This document shows, in pieces, positions 16,741 to 25,965 of a stretch of DNA of 64,000 nt. The DNA comes from Aurantiacibacter sp. D1-12 (GTDB lineage Bacteria; Pseudomonadota; Alphaproteobacteria; Sphingomonadales; Sphingomonadaceae), in the NCBI RefSeq assembly GCF_028858515.1, contig NZ_JAPJZJ010000004.1:62001-126000 (forward strand), given 5' to 3'. The translations under genes were made by a program, and so were the position numbers. The first letter of the stretch is position 1. Each line of letters starts with the position of its first letter. A model generated the notes under the pieces. It ran no database searches, was not told the DNA's origin, and saw only the letters and a program-made list of their open reading frames with translations.

Positions 16741-17214
16741 TCACTCCGGTTGGTGATATCCGGGCAGACCCGAGAGCGCGATGTGGGAGCGCATGAAAGT
16801 ACCTGTCCCACGCCCAATCTCGTCGCCCTCTTCATCCATCAGATGCGCTTCTGCGATAAAGACACGGCGTTTCCCGCTGACCCAGCGCCCCTCCGCAATC
16901 ACGGTTCCGCCACGAATAGGCTTGGTGAAATGGAGATTGAAGCCCGTCGTGAGTAGAAATCGGTCCGACACCAGCGAGTTTGCCGCGTAAAAAGCAGCAT
17001 CATCAAGCATCTTGAAATAAAGCGTGCCGTGCGCCGCACCAGCAGCGTGGAAATGCTTCTCACTCGCAGTGAAGGTAATGCGCGAGCGACCAGGCTCGGC
17101 TATTTCCAGCCGCGATTCAAACAATGCGTTAATCGGCGCAGAAGCATAGAGCTGCTCCAGCGCGCGAAAATGGGCCGTTTGCCCGCCATCACCGCCAGTA
17201 TCAGGCGGCGTCAC
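16741..17214 (-). CDS. PaaI family hotdog-fold thioesterase
   Basis: Acyl-CoA thioesterase-like protein of 157 residues. The hotdog signature HAAGAAHGTLYFKMLDDAAF holds the active-site region with the conserved Asp; LHFTKPIRGGTVIAEG forms the following strand. The start overlaps the ptsN stop by 14 bp. Substrate unknown; the PaaI/YigI/DUF4442 type acts on varied acyl-CoAs. Confidence 0.82.
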   Translation of the reverse strand: MTPPDTGGDGGQTAHFRALEQLYASAPINALFESRLEIAEPGRSRITFTASEKHFHAAGAAHGTLYFKMLDDAAFYAANSLVSDRFLLTTGFNLHFTKPIRGGTVIAEGRWVSGKRRVFIAEAHLMDEEGDEIGRGTGTFMRSHIALSGLPGYHQPE

Positions 17215-17662
17215 GGTCCGTCACATTATTGACGAGGCTGTAAAGCGCCTCAGCCGTGGGTGCATCCGATAGCGCATCGTGCATCCGCTCATCACGCATC
17301 AGGCGCGAAACCGCTGCCAGTGCGTGGAGATGGGTTGCGCCGCAGCTTTCCGGAGACAGGAGCCCGAACACCAGATCGACAGGCAATCCGTCTGCCGCAT
17401 TGAAGTCGACCGGCTTTTCGAGCTTGATGACAGTTGCAATCGGACGATTGATGCCAGGAAAACGCGCATGCGGGATGGCAACACCGCGGCCAAATCCGGT
17501 ACTGCCAAGGTTCTCACGCTCTTCAAGATGTTCAAGCACCAGTGATGCGTCGAGATCCCACGCCTTGGCAAAGGTCTGCGCAACCAGTTCGAGAATTTCA
17601 CGCTTTGTTTCGGCACTCGTCAAAGCAACCGATTCAGGCTTCAAAACAAAATTGGAATTCAT
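17201..17662 (-). CDS. ptsN: Nitrogen PTS enzyme IIA
   Basis: Phosphorelay protein of the nitrogen phosphotransferase system, which regulates potassium transport, carbon/nitrogen balance and stress responses rather than sugar uptake. The 153-residue product has the phosphorylated histidine H65 in GVAIPHARFPG and the downstream LVFGLLSPE and HLHALAAVSRL motifs. It lies downstream of hpf on the same strand, the conserved hpf-ptsN order. Confidence 0.95.
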   Translation of the reverse strand: MNSNFVLKPESVALTSAETKREILELVAQTFAKAWDLDASLVLEHLEERENLGSTGFGRGVAIPHARFPGINRPIATVIKLEKPVDFNAADGLPVDLVFGLLSPESCGATHLHALAAVSRLMRDERMHDALSDAPTAEALYSLVNNVTDRDAA

Positions 17663-17778
17663 TGCTCTTATCGTTTCACATCCCTGCTAATGCCTCCGCG
17701 ACCCTTCTGGGCGCTCAGCGAGCAGGAACGGTTGAAGTTTCTGGTTTGCTTTCCGCTAACGCTATAATGCGGCGAAAA

Positions 17779-18348
17779 TCAGGACGGTTCGACCCATCCG
17801 ATCGATCCATCGTCGCGGCGGTAGACCATATTATGTCTGCCAGTGCCAGCATTTTTGAAAAACAGCGCATTTGTGTGGCGCAAATCGAGCAGCATCACCG
17901 CGTCTGACACGCTGACTTCGGGTACATCGATGCGTGTTTCAGCGATGATCGGTGGCGAATCGTTTTCGACAACCGCTTCGCTCTCGGGCTCTTCGCCCGC
18001 GAAGATCGTATAGGCAGCTTCTTCTTCCGCCACCGCATGGGCAGCCTGTTCGTGCCGGTCTTTCAGGCGACGCTTGTAGCGACGAAGCTGTTTCTCAATC
18101 TTGTCCGCTGCCTGGTCAAACGCAACGTGCGCATCATGTGCCTGACCGTGGCTTTTCAGGATAAGGCCATGATTCACATGCAGAACGATATCGGCGGCAA
18201 AAGCGCTCGCCGGCGCCTTTCCGAAGGTAACCGAGGATGAAATCGCGCGGCTGAAATGTTTGTCGACGATGCCGTTGAGGCGGTCTGATGCATGCTCTTG
18301 CAGCGCTACACCGGTATCGACTTGATGTCCCGACACGCGAATATCCAT
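17779..18348 (-). CDS. hpf: Long-form ribosome hibernation promoting factor
   Basis: Binds the small ribosomal subunit and dimerises ribosomes into inactive 100S particles during starvation. The 189-residue product has an N-terminal HPF/RaiA domain (about 1-105) starting MDIRVSGHQVD and including the basic helix YKRRLKDRH. The C-terminal dimerisation domain (about 135-187) contains LLDLRHTNALFFKN and YRRDDGSIGWVEP, so it is the long form. ATG 18348 is preceded by AGGAG. In many bacteria this gene follows rpoN; here dnaQ precedes it. Confidence 0.95.
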   Translation of the reverse strand: MDIRVSGHQVDTGVALQEHASDRLNGIVDKHFSRAISSSVTFGKAPASAFAADIVLHVNHGLILKSHGQAHDAHVAFDQAADKIEKQLRRYKRRLKDRHEQAAHAVAEEEAAYTIFAGEEPESEAVVENDSPPIIAETRIDVPEVSVSDAVMLLDLRHTNALFFKNAGTGRHNMVYRRDDGSIGWVEPS

Positions 18349-18403
18349 AAGGGGGGTTCTCCTGGGTAAGCTTCCTAGTTCCGCTCTATGTGGGGAGTGC
18401 GAC

Positions 18404-19090
18404 TCACGAGGTCCAGAGCGGAGAATCCAAAGATTCCAGAAATGCGGCATGTCGCGCAAGTTCTTCTTTGTTGGCAGCGTGTGGACGCGGGGCGCGGTAC
18501 TCGCCCGTTTTCGGAGCGAACACGGCGGTTTCAACACGCTCTTCCTGAGTGTTGTCGGCCGCGAGCTGAAGGCCGATCTGGCGTCCGCCCATAAGCTCGA
18601 CATAGACCTGCGCCAGCAGTTCGGCATCCAGCAGCGCCCCGTGCAACACGCGGTGCGAGCGATCCACGCCATAACGCGAACACAGCGCATCGAGCGAATG
18701 CTTGGCCCCCGGATGACGGCGACGGGCGATCGCTAGTGTGTCCACCATGCGATCATGGCTGACCGGCTCCAGCCCCAGCGTCTCCAGCTCGTAGTTGAGG
18801 AAGCCAAAGTCGAACTGCGCATTGTGCGCCACCAACGGGGCATCACCAAGAAACGCCAGAAGGTCCTGCGCACCGTCTTTGAACAGCGGCTTGTCGGACA
18901 GGAAGCTCGCAGAAAGGCCGTGCACCTTCTCGGCTTCCGCCGGCATGTCGCGTTCCGGATTGTAATAGGCGTGGAAACTTTCGCCCGTGAGCACCCGGTT
19001 GACCATCTCGATGCAACCGATTTCGACCATGCGATCTCCGGTCTTGGGATCAAGACCGGTGGTTTCGGTATCGAAGATGATCTCGCGCAT
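18404..19090 (-). CDS. dnaQ: DNA polymerase III epsilon subunit
   Basis: Proofreading 3'-5' exonuclease of the replicative polymerase. The 228-residue product carries the DEDDh residues: D7 and E9 in FDTETTGLD, Asp in HNAQFDFGFLN, and the His/Asp pair of HGALLDAELLAQVY. The C-terminal ~35 residues are the region that contacts the alpha subunit. Near the origin with coaE-aroE-maf-ppsR, the usual alphaproteobacterial cluster. Confidence 0.96.
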   Translation of the reverse strand: MREIIFDTETTGLDPKTGDRMVEIGCIEMVNRVLTGESFHAYYNPERDMPAEAEKVHGLSASFLSDKPLFKDGAQDLLAFLGDAPLVAHNAQFDFGFLNYELETLGLEPVSHDRMVDTLAIARRRHPGAKHSLDALCSRYGVDRSHRVLHGALLDAELLAQVYVELMGGRQIGLQLAADNTQEERVETAVFAPKTGEYRAPRPHAANKEELARHAAFLESLDSPLWTS

Positions 19091-19114
19091 GGGTAGTCTA
19101 TCGCGCGCGCTGGG

Positions 19115-19726
19115 CTAATCGCGCAAGTCCTCTGAGAGCTTGTCCACCAGGTCCTCCACTGCCTTTTGCGTTTCGGCGAGCGTAGTGCCGGTGTCGATGA
19201 CATGGTCGGCGCGGGCACGCTTGGCAGCGTCGGGCAATTGGCTGGCAAGAATGCCTTCGAACTTTTCCGCCGTCATGCCTTCACGAGCAAGAGCGCGCTT
19301 TCGCTGGATGTCTTCGGGAGCAGACACGACTACTACCGCGTCGACCGTGTCCTCTCCGGTCTTTTCGAACAGCAACGGGATGTCGAACAGCACAATCGGC
19401 GCTTCCGAATGGTCAGCCAGGAACGCTTCCCGGCGTTTGGCGACAGCAGGATGCACAATAGCTTCGAGCCGTGCCAGGGCATCTTTGTCGGCAAACACGA
19501 TCGAACCAAGCATAGCCCGGTCGAGCCCATCGGGCCCGGTCGAGCCGGGAAACGCCGCTTCGATTGCCGGCAGCAGCTCGCCGCCGGGGCTCTGCATCGC
19601 GCGGACTTCGGCGTCGGCATCAAATACCGGCACACCGCAGTCGGCGAACATCGCCGCAACGGTGCTCTTGCCCATCGCAATGGAGCCGGTGAGGCCGAGA
19701 ATGAAAGGACGATCCGGTGCGGTCAT
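19115..19726 (-). CDS. coaE: Dephospho-CoA kinase
   Basis: Phosphorylates the 3'-hydroxyl of dephospho-CoA in the last step of CoA synthesis. The 203-residue product has the P-loop GLTGSIAMGKST near residues 11-22, VFDADAEVRAM with the catalytic-site Asp, and LLFEKTGE and RALAREGM segments of the lid. The start overlaps the aroE stop by 4 bp, so it is coupled to aroE. Confidence 0.96.
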   Translation of the reverse strand: MTAPDRPFILGLTGSIAMGKSTVAAMFADCGVPVFDADAEVRAMQSPGGELLPAIEAAFPGSTGPDGLDRAMLGSIVFADKDALARLEAIVHPAVAKRREAFLADHSEAPIVLFDIPLLFEKTGEDTVDAVVVVSAPEDIQRKRALAREGMTAEKFEGILASQLPDAAKRARADHVIDTGTTLAETQKAVEDLVDKLSEDLRD

Positions 19727-20583
19727 GACGTCAGTATCCGGCGCAGTTCCGCGTCACTGTCTTCGCGTGGAGGGCACGCACCAAAGAAGCGCTCGAACGC
19801 GATGGCAGCCTGTCCGATGAGCATCGACAAGCCATCGATTGTGCCAAAACCCGCTTCCGCAGCGCGTTTCAGCAAGTCCGTTTCGAGCGGATGATAGACA
19901 GCGTCATAAAAGACGCTTCCCGGCGGCGCATGGGACATGTCGAATGCAAGTGGTTCGTGCCCTTCCATGCCAAGCGAAGTCGCGTTGACCACCAGATCGA
20001 GACAGCCCTCGCGATCATCGAAGGCAAAATCGGTCGGCTCGGCAAAGTGCTGGAGCGGTGCGGCGTGATGCTGGCCCTCGGGATCAATCGCCTCGAGCAA
20101 AGCGCGCGCCTTGCCAACGCTCCGTCCGGCGATAACCAGCGTGAAGCCCTGTTCGGCCAGCCCCGCAGCAATCGCTCTGGCCGCGCCGCCCGTGCCGAGA
20201 ATGCGCGCCATGCGGAAGTAGTGCTTGTCTGCCAGCCGCTCGCGCAGCGGCTCGAGGAAACCCTCAACATCGGTGTTCGTCCCGATCAGTGCACCATTGT
20301 GGCGCCGCGTCACCGTGTTCACCGCCCCCACTAGCTCGGCGCCAATTTCCAGCCGGTCGAGATGTTCCACTACCGCCTGCTTGTGCGGCATCGTGACATT
20401 ACACCCACGCCAGTCAGGATCCTCGCGCCGTGCAGCGATGTAGTCGGCGAGTTCTTCCGGCGTCACATGGTGCGCGCGGTAGTCGGCGTCGAGCCCGAGC
20501 TTTTCCAGCCAGTACTTATGGATGAGCGGCGATTTCGATTGTGCAATCGGATCACCGATCACCTCTGCGTAGGGCTGGCTCAT
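19723..20583 (-). CDS. aroE: Shikimate dehydrogenase
   Basis: NADPH-dependent reduction of 3-dehydroshikimate in aromatic amino acid synthesis. The 286-residue product has the substrate site ([13 protein letters not shown] and [11 protein letters not shown] with catalytic Lys), NTDVEGF with the catalytic Asp, and the nucleotide motif GTGGAARAI. The C-terminal [14 protein letters not shown] is also conserved. It overlaps both maf and coaE by 4 bp. Confidence 0.96.
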   Translation of the reverse strand: MSQPYAEVIGDPIAQSKSPLIHKYWLEKLGLDADYRAHHVTPEELADYIAARREDPDWRGCNVTMPHKQAVVEHLDRLEIGAELVGAVNTVTRRHNGALIGTNTDVEGFLEPLRERLADKHYFRMARILGTGGAARAIAAGLAEQGFTLVIAGRSVGKARALLEAIDPEGQHHAAPLQHFAEPTDFAFDDREGCLDLVVNATSLGMEGHEPLAFDMSHAPPGSVFYDAVYHPLETDLLKRAAEAGFGTIDGLSMLIGQAAIAFERFFGACPPREDSDAELRRILTS

Positions 20584-21158
20584 TTCGGCAGCTCATCCAT
20601 ATCACGCAGCGCGCCCAGCACGGGGAGCAGGGGCATGCCCAGCACGGTGAAATTGTCGCCTTCGATCCGCTCGAACAATTGGACGCCCAGCGCCTCGATC
20701 CGAAAGACGCCAACGCAGTAGCCGACTTCCGGCCACTCGCGCTCAAGGTAGCTTTCGATGAAGCCTTCCGAAAGTTCGCGCACATGCAAGCGAGCAAGCG
20801 CGGCATGGTTCCACACCACTTCTCCACCGCGCGCCAGGGCAGCAGCAGAATGTAGCTCCATCACCTTGCCCGAAAAGAAGCGCAGATGTTCGGCGGCATT
20901 GTCCTTGTCGGTCGGTTTGTCGAACCGCTTGCCGTCAACGACAACCAGCGAATCCGAGCCCAGCACCGGCACGAGCGGCTCGTCCACCGCGAGCGACTTG
21001 GCCTCTGCCAGTGCGAGCGCGATGTCTCCCGGCGCTGCACCTTCCAGCGAGGCCTCGATCGCGCGTTCATCGAGATCGGCGGGGCGGGCTTCAAAGGCGA
21101 TGCCTGCATCACGCAGCATCGTCTGCCGAGAAGCGGACTTGGATGCGAGCACGATCAT
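20580..21158 (-). CDS. maf: Maf-family nucleotide pyrophosphatase
   Basis: Hydrolyses non-canonical or modified nucleoside triphosphates. The 192-residue product starts [15 protein letters not shown], with the Maf signature S-x-S-x-R, and has [17 protein letters not shown] with the conserved Asp and the [19 protein letters not shown]-terminal motif. Between ppsR and aroE, overlapping both by 4 bp. Confidence 0.93.
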   Translation of the reverse strand: MIVLASKSASRQTMLRDAGIAFEARPADLDERAIEASLEGAAPGDIALALAEAKSLAVDEPLVPVLGSDSLVVVDGKRFDKPTDKDNAAEHLRFFSGKVMELHSAAALARGGEVVWNHAALARLHVRELSEGFIESYLEREWPEVGYCVGVFRIEALGVQLFERIEGDNFTVLGMPLLPVLGALRDMDELPK

Positions 21159-22000
21159 ATCGGCTTGGGTCCCACGGCTGGCGGGACATCGCGACCTTCA
21201 CGCTCCTGATAGATACGGATGACCGCCGCCGCCGTTTCCTCAATAGAGCGGCGTGTTACGTCGATCACCGGCCAGCTGTTGTCGGCAAACATGCGGCGGG
21301 CAAAAGCCACCTCGTTCTTCACCCGCTCTTCATCGACATAGGATGTCTCGGTGTTCTCATTCAGCGAGAGCAGCCGGTTGCGACGAATCTGCACCAGCCG
21401 CTGCGGCGCCGTGGTAAGGCCGACAACCATCGGGTGCTTGAGACGGTAGAGCGTATCAGGCGGCGGGCTTTCTACGACCAGGGGGATGTTGGCCACTTTG
21501 AAACCACGGTTGGCGAGATAGATGCTGGTCGGCGTCTTCGATGTGCGCGATACGCCCGCGAGGACAATGTCGGCCTCTTCCCAGTTCTCCCACCCAATCC
21601 CGTCATCATGCGCGATAGTAAATTGGATGGCATCGACGCGAGCAAAATAGGCTGCGTCCATCTTGTGCTGGCGACCCGGACGACCTTTGGCGGCTTGGCC
21701 TAGCTGCTTTTCGAGCGCTTCGGTAATCGTCTCCAGTGCATCGGCATGGTCGATGCCCAAAGCCCGGCATCGCTCTTCCAACTGCTCGCGGATATCGGCA
21801 TTCACCAGTGTATACAGAACCAATCCGGGATTGGCCTTGAACTCGTCGATTGTTCGGTCAAGGTGCTGGCGCGAGCGCACCATCGGCCAGAAATGACGCT
21901 TGATATCGCTATCGTCGAACTGCGCGAGCGCAGCCTTGGCGATCATCTCCAGCGTTTCACCGGTGGAGTCGGACAGGAGGTGGAGGTGCAGCTTGGCCAT
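21155..22000 (-). CDS. ppsR: PPDK/PEP synthase regulatory protein, RP001 family
   Basis: Bifunctional kinase/pyrophosphorylase (DUF299) that switches pyruvate phosphate dikinase or PEP synthase off and on by threonine phosphorylation. The 281-residue product carries the P-loop [12 protein letters not shown] near residue 150 and the N-terminal [12 protein letters not shown] motif. ATG 22000 starts four residues before that conserved region; ATG 22018 is six codons upstream and also plausible. The family includes RP001, the gene next to the Rickettsia and Caulobacter origin, and here it faces away from hemE across the presumed origin. Confidence 0.93.
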   Translation of the reverse strand: MAKLHLHLLSDSTGETLEMIAKAALAQFDDSDIKRHFWPMVRSRQHLDRTIDEFKANPGLVLYTLVNADIREQLEERCRALGIDHADALETITEALEKQLGQAAKGRPGRQHKMDAAYFARVDAIQFTIAHDDGIGWENWEEADIVLAGVSRTSKTPTSIYLANRGFKVANIPLVVESPPPDTLYRLKHPMVVGLTTAPQRLVQIRRNRLLSLNENTETSYVDEERVKNEVAFARRMFADNSWPVIDVTRRSIEETAAAVIRIYQEREGRDVPPAVGPKPI

Positions 22001-22303
22001 GTGGATATGTGGCTGCATAAACCACGGGAGAGAATTGCGGACAAGATGGTGATGCAATTCCACCCCCGCTCCCGGCTGATTCGCGCGCAGGGAAATCCGC
22101 ACAAGCCGGATTCTTTCCGCAGGCTGTGAGTAACGGGGAGAAGCTTTGCTTGACGCGGAAGACCAACGAGTCGATGCGCGGATTCCACCACAGTCTCATG
22201 GAAGGATTCCGGTGATTGCGCGATTTCCCCGCAATCCACAGGCCCAACAAACATCAGAATCCTTCTATTAATATATTTATTTATTGGATTGGACCCTTCC
22301 AGG
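22001..22303. other. Probable chromosomal replication origin (oriC)
   Basis: Gene-free 303-bp interval between ppsR (RP001 family) and hemE, the position of the Caulobacter origin. It contains six GANTC sites (22078, 22109, 22168, 22181, 22205, 22257) within 184 bp, and a 9-bp inverted repeat GAAGGATTC/GAATCCTTC (22201-22209, 22257-22265). DnaA-box-like 9-mers are CAATCCACA at 22232 (7/9) and TGTGGATAT at 22000 (8/9 on the other strand), with weaker ones at 22036 and 22125. A 20-base run with no G or C follows. Flanking genes diverge from it. It also holds the promoters of ppsR and hemE. No strong DnaA box cluster is seen, so the call rests mainly on context. Confidence 0.7.
22266..22285. other. 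AT-only tract, candidate unwinding element or hemE promoter
   Basis: Twenty consecutive bases contain only A and T, striking against the GC-rich surroundings. It lies immediately after the inverted repeat and 18 bp before the hemE start, so it could be the DNA unwinding element, the hemE -10 region, or both. Confidence 0.55.
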
Positions 22304-23332
22304 ATGCCCGGATCACTGCTTGAAAACCTGCGCGGAACGCGAACCGAAAGGCGTCCGGTCTGGCTGATGCGGCAAGCAGGCCGCTATCTGCCCGAGTATC
22401 GTGAGCTGCGGGCGAGCAAGGGCGGTTTCCTCGAGCTGGTCTATGATAGCGAGGCGGCAGCAGAGGTCACCTTGCAGCCTTTGCGCCGTTTCGACTTTGA
22501 TGGGGCCATCCTGTTCTCCGACATTTTGATCGTGCCGCACGCGCTGGGGCAGAACCTGTGGTTCGAAGCAGGCGAAGGTCCGCGGCTAGCACCACCGCTC
22601 GTCGATGGCGCATGGCAGAGCCTCGAGAAGGCTTATCACCATTTCGAGCCGGTCTGGAAAACGGTGGAGCTGTGCAAGGCGCAGCTTGATGATCATGTCA
22701 CCATGCTCGGCTTTATCGGCTCACCCTGGACTGTGGCGACCTATATGGTGGCGGGGCAGGGATCGAAGGATCACGGCGCGACCCGATCGCTGGCCTATCG
22801 CGATCCGGCAGCGTTCCAGTCGCTGATCGATGCGATCGAGGCGGCGAGCCTGGAATATCTCATCGGACAGATCGATGCGGGCGCTGAAGCGGTGCAGTTG
22901 TTTGACAGCTGGGCGGGTTCACTCAGCCCCGCGCAGTTCGAGAAATGGGTCATCGCCCCCAACGCGCGGCTGGCCGCAGCCATCCATGAAGCGCGACCGG
23001 GCATTCCCGTCATCGGCTTTCCGAAAGGGGCGGGAGCCAAGCTGCCAGCCTATGCGCGCGAGACGGGCGTCGATGCGGTCGGTATTGATGAAACCACCGA
23101 CCCGGTGTGGATCAACGCGCAATTGCCTGCTGACATGCCTGTACAGGGCAATTGTGACCCGATGCAGCTGCTGGCGGGGGGGGAGGCCCTGGATACCCAT
23201 GCCAGGGCCATCCTTGACGCTTTCAGCGAGCGACCCCATGTGTTCAATCTCGGTCACGGAATCGACAAGACCACGCCTATCGAGAACGTCGATCGCCTAC
23301 TGGCGGTTGTTCGTGGGCAAGAGAGCGCGTAA
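22304..23332 (+). CDS. hemE: Uroporphyrinogen decarboxylase
   Basis: Decarboxylates uroporphyrinogen III to coproporphyrinogen III in heme synthesis. The 342-residue product has the signatures PVWLMRQAGRYLPEYR (active-site Arg), FSDILIVPHALG with the catalytic Asp, and GFPKGAGAK and NLGHGI motifs. The ATG at 22304 is used; an in-frame TTG at 22289 is less likely. It starts right after the presumed origin and is followed 12 bp later by hemJ. Confidence 0.97.
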   Translation: MPGSLLENLRGTRTERRPVWLMRQAGRYLPEYRELRASKGGFLELVYDSEAAAEVTLQPLRRFDFDGAILFSDILIVPHALGQNLWFEAGEGPRLAPPLVDGAWQSLEKAYHHFEPVWKTVELCKAQLDDHVTMLGFIGSPWTVATYMVAGQGSKDHGATRSLAYRDPAAFQSLIDAIEAASLEYLIGQIDAGAEAVQLFDSWAGSLSPAQFEKWVIAPNARLAAAIHEARPGIPVIGFPKGAGAKLPAYARETGVDAVGIDETTDPVWINAQLPADMPVQGNCDPMQLLAGGEALDTHARAILDAFSERPHVFNLGHGIDKTTPIENVDRLLAVVRGQESA

Positions 23333-23344
23333 AGCGCACTGGCG

Positions 23345-23788
23345 ATGCAGGAATATCTCTTAACAATCTACGCGTGGCTGAAGGCCGGACACATCATTTT
23401 CATGGTGTTCTGGATGGCGGGTCTGTTCATTCTGCCACGCCAGATGATCTATCTGCATTCCTATGGGGTGGATACGCCCGAACATGTGCAATGGGCAGAC
23501 CGGATGGGCAAGTTGCGCAAGATTATCCTGACGCCCAGCCTGATCGTGGTTTGGGTATTGGGTCTCGCGCTCATGTCCGCCATCGGTGCACACACGCAAG
23601 GCTGGTTCCACGCCAAGTTGCTCTTTGTCCTGTTGCTCACCGGCTATCATGGCTGGATGGTGGCAAAGGCGAAGGCGATGCTGCGTGGCGAGCGCCCGCT
23701 GACCGAGAAGCAATTGCGCCTGTTTGGCGAGATCCCGGGCGTGCTGCTCGCGATCATTGTTATCCTGGTTGTCGTCAAACCGTTCTGA
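23345..23788 (+). CDS. hemJ: Protoporphyrinogen oxidase HemJ
   Basis: Membrane enzyme oxidising protoporphyrinogen IX to protoporphyrin IX. The 147-residue product has four hydrophobic helices and the conserved HemJ residues: His in WLKAGHIIFMVFWMAGLF, Arg/Lys in GKLRKIILTPS, and KLLFVLLLTGYHGWM. It is the RP883-family gene of the conserved origin cluster and forms a heme operon with hemE. Confidence 0.93.
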   Translation: MQEYLLTIYAWLKAGHIIFMVFWMAGLFILPRQMIYLHSYGVDTPEHVQWADRMGKLRKIILTPSLIVVWVLGLALMSAIGAHTQGWFHAKLLFVLLLTGYHGWMVAKAKAMLRGERPLTEKQLRLFGEIPGVLLAIIVILVVVKPF

Positions 23789-23977
23789 TTTCCGGTTCAC
23801 CGGCGCGCCAGTTGCAAATCACGAATTGACCGCTTTGCCGCGCAGGCATATTGCGGTCTCCATTACCGGCAACAGACTCGCTGAACACAGGCGAGCAGGG
23901 TCTGCTTTCTCCAAGCCCACGATGACCTGCCGGCTTCCCCAAAGGCCAATCGGCCCACCGAATACGGAAAATACACT

Positions 23978-25234
23978 ATGCATTTGAAAGAACTGAAAGA
24001 GCGGACGCCGGCAGAGCTTGTCTCGATGGCCGAAGATATGGGCGTCGAAGGCGCATCGACCATGCGCCGCCAGGATCTGATGTTCGCGATCCTCAAAGAG
24101 GTCGCTGAAGAGGGCGAGGAAATCCTCGGCATCGGCACGATCGAAGTGCTGCAGGACGGCTTCGGCTTCCTGCGTTCGCCCGAAGCGAACTACCTCGCCG
24201 GACCGGACGATATCTACGTCTCGCCCAACCAGGTCCGCAAAATGGGCCTGCGCACGGGTGACACTGTCGAAGGTGAAATTCGCGCGCCCAAGGATGGCGA
24301 GCGCTACTTCGCGCTGACCAAGCTCAAGGCGGTCAACTACGAAGATCCCGATGCTGTGCGCCACCGCACCAACTTCGACAATCTCACCCCGCTCTATCCG
24401 GACGAGCGGCTCAACCTCGATACCAAAGACCCGACGGTCAAAGACAAGTCGGCGCGCGTGATCGATCTGATTTCGCCGCAGGGTAAGGGTCAGCGCGCGC
24501 TGATCGTTGCTCCGCCGCGCACGGGTAAAACGGTACTGCTGCAGAACATCGCCAAGGCGATTACCGACAACCATCCAGAAGTCTTCCTGCTGGTTCTGCT
24601 CGTTGACGAGCGTCCGGAAGAAGTCACCGACATGCAGCGCAGCGTGAACGGTGAAGTGATCAGCTCGACTTTTGACGAGCCTGCTTCGCGTCACGTGCAA
24701 GTTGCTGAAATGGTGATCGAAAAGGCCAAACGTCTGGTCGAGCACAAGAAGGATGTTGTGATCCTGCTCGACTCGATCACACGCCTCGGCCGCGCCTACA
24801 ACACCGTTGTCCCGAGCTCGGGCAAGGTGCTGACGGGTGGTGTCGATGCCAATGCGCTCCAGCGTCCGAAGCGTTTCTTCGGTGCCGCGCGTAACATCGA
24901 AGAGGGCGGATCGCTCTCCATCATCGCTACCGCGCTGATCGATACCGGCAGCCGCATGGACGAAGTGATCTTCGAAGAGTTCAAGGGTACGGGTAACAGC
25001 GAAATCGTCCTCGACCGCAAGGTCTCGGACAAGCGCATCTTCCCGGCGCTCGATGTCGGCAAGTCCGGCACCCGCAAGGAAGAGCTGCTGGTGGATCAGG
25101 CAACGCTCAGCAAGATGTACGTCCTGCGCCGTATCCTGATGCAGATGGGGACGGTCGATGCGATGGAATTCCTGCTCGACAAGATGAAGGATTCGAAGAC
25201 CAACGAAGACTTCTTCGAGACGATGAACCAGTAG
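23978..25234 (+). CDS. rho: Transcription termination factor Rho
   Basis: Hexameric RNA helicase that ends transcription at Rho-dependent sites. The 418-residue product has the N-terminal helical domain ([17 protein letters not shown]), the cold-shock RNA-binding domain with DGFGFLRSP, then the ATPase core with Walker [13 protein letters not shown] near residue 185 and the [13 protein letters not shown] motif. The 189-bp leader before it has no clear hairpin, but Rho is often self-regulated there. It converges on the retropepsin gene, whose stop is 7 bp away. Confidence 0.98.
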   Translation: MHLKELKERTPAELVSMAEDMGVEGASTMRRQDLMFAILKEVAEEGEEILGIGTIEVLQDGFGFLRSPEANYLAGPDDIYVSPNQVRKMGLRTGDTVEGEIRAPKDGERYFALTKLKAVNYEDPDAVRHRTNFDNLTPLYPDERLNLDTKDPTVKDKSARVIDLISPQGKGQRALIVAPPRTGKTVLLQNIAKAITDNHPEVFLLVLLVDERPEEVTDMQRSVNGEVISSTFDEPASRHVQVAEMVIEKAKRLVEHKKDVVILLDSITRLGRAYNTVVPSSGKVLTGGVDANALQRPKRFFGAARNIEEGGSLSIIATALIDTGSRMDEVIFEEFKGTGNSEIVLDRKVSDKRIFPALDVGKSGTRKEELLVDQATLSKMYVLRRILMQMGTVDAMEFLLDKMKDSKTNEDFFETMNQ

Positions 25235-25241
25235 GATTGGG

Positions 25242-25742
25242 CTAGGGTTTGAGCGTGATCTCGAACTGCTTAGTTTCATGTTTGAAACTGAAGCTGAAGA
25301 GTTTGAGAACGTCGAAGCCCAGAATTAGGTCGAAGTTCTGATTGTCCTCCATGTCGACGACCTCAAATGGCGTCTCGAGCTGGAAGAGTGTTAGTTCGCT
25401 GGGATTGTTTGGGTGAGTGGTAGCGCCACCTTCTACTCTGGTTGCCCATAGCCCTATCGAGGCGAGATATCGGGTGTGAGTTCGTGGGCCATGGAGGCCA
25501 GCAAACTCCATGTGACCAATTCGCACGAGTTCTTCGTTCGCAATCACGCTCCGCGAAAGCACAGTTCTTTGCGCGCCAGTATCGATCAGCGCTCGGTATT
25601 GTTGCTTCGAATAGCCCGCTACTAGGGCACCGTTGGTAAGCAATGGTTTTGTGATATTTGTAGGCAGAATTAGCCGATGTTGATCAAGCTCGCAGTGCTG
25701 AACTAACATGCGAGTAGAATCCGAGATCTTCGACGGCATCAT
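25242..25742 (-). CDS. Retropepsin-like aspartic protease
   Basis: Single-domain clan AA aspartic protease of 166 residues. The catalytic motif is ALIDTGAQRTVLS, and the second retropepsin signature FDLILGFDVLKLF lies near the C-terminus. No signal peptide or membrane helix is evident, so it is probably cytoplasmic and active as a homodimer. It overlaps the upstream 82-residue gene by 59 bp; ATGs at 25742, 25739 and 25709 are all possible starts, none with a strong Shine-Dalgarno. Base composition is visibly more AT-rich than the neighbours, suggesting acquisition. Substrate unknown. Confidence 0.75.
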   Translation of the reverse strand: MMPSKISDSTRMLVQHCELDQHRLILPTNITKPLLTNGALVAGYSKQQYRALIDTGAQRTVLSRSVIANEELVRIGHMEFAGLHGPRTHTRYLASIGLWATRVEGGATTHPNNPSELTLFQLETPFEVVDMEDNQNFDLILGFDVLKLFSFSFKHETKQFEITLKP

Positions 25743-25932
25743 CAACGGGCTCTACTGAGAAGTTGCCTTCTCCGTAGCGCTTCATTCCAGCCATAATTGC
25801 TTCCAAACTTGTCGCGAAAAACTCGTCGACAGATTCGTCATGCAGGAGGGCATGCTCACCTCTGTGATTGGCCAAGAGCTTGGTTAGGTTGGATTTGAAC
25901 CAACGGTAGTTTGCTTCCGATTGATCGCGCAT
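25684..25932 (-). CDS. Small acidic protein paired with the retropepsin
   Basis: An 82-residue protein, largely acidic, without membrane segments. ATG 25932 follows a perfectly spaced GGAGG (8 bases). The layout (NYRWFKSNLTKLLANHRGEH, then LHDESVDEFFATSLEAI, then GEGNFSVEPVDDAVE) resembles small proteins of the DUF5678 type that neighbour retropepsin genes in other bacteria and archaea; this resemblance is from memory and not verified. The overlap with the protease gene implies co-expression. It could be a substrate, inhibitor or targeting partner of the protease. Confidence 0.6.
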   Translation of the reverse strand: MRDQSEANYRWFKSNLTKLLANHRGEHALLHDESVDEFFATSLEAIMAGMKRYGEGNFSVEPVDDAVEDLGFYSHVSSALRA

Positions 25933-25965
25933 CTCTCGATCCTCCACCGATAGACTACACTACAC

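Noticed and set aside
22289-22303. TTG start for hemE at 22289
   Set aside because: ATG 22304 starts nearer the conserved region; TTG has no better ribosome-binding sequence.
23819-25279. A 486-codon minus-strand frame opposite rho
   Set aside because: Antisense to rho, which has full motif support; no family resemblance in the shadow frame.
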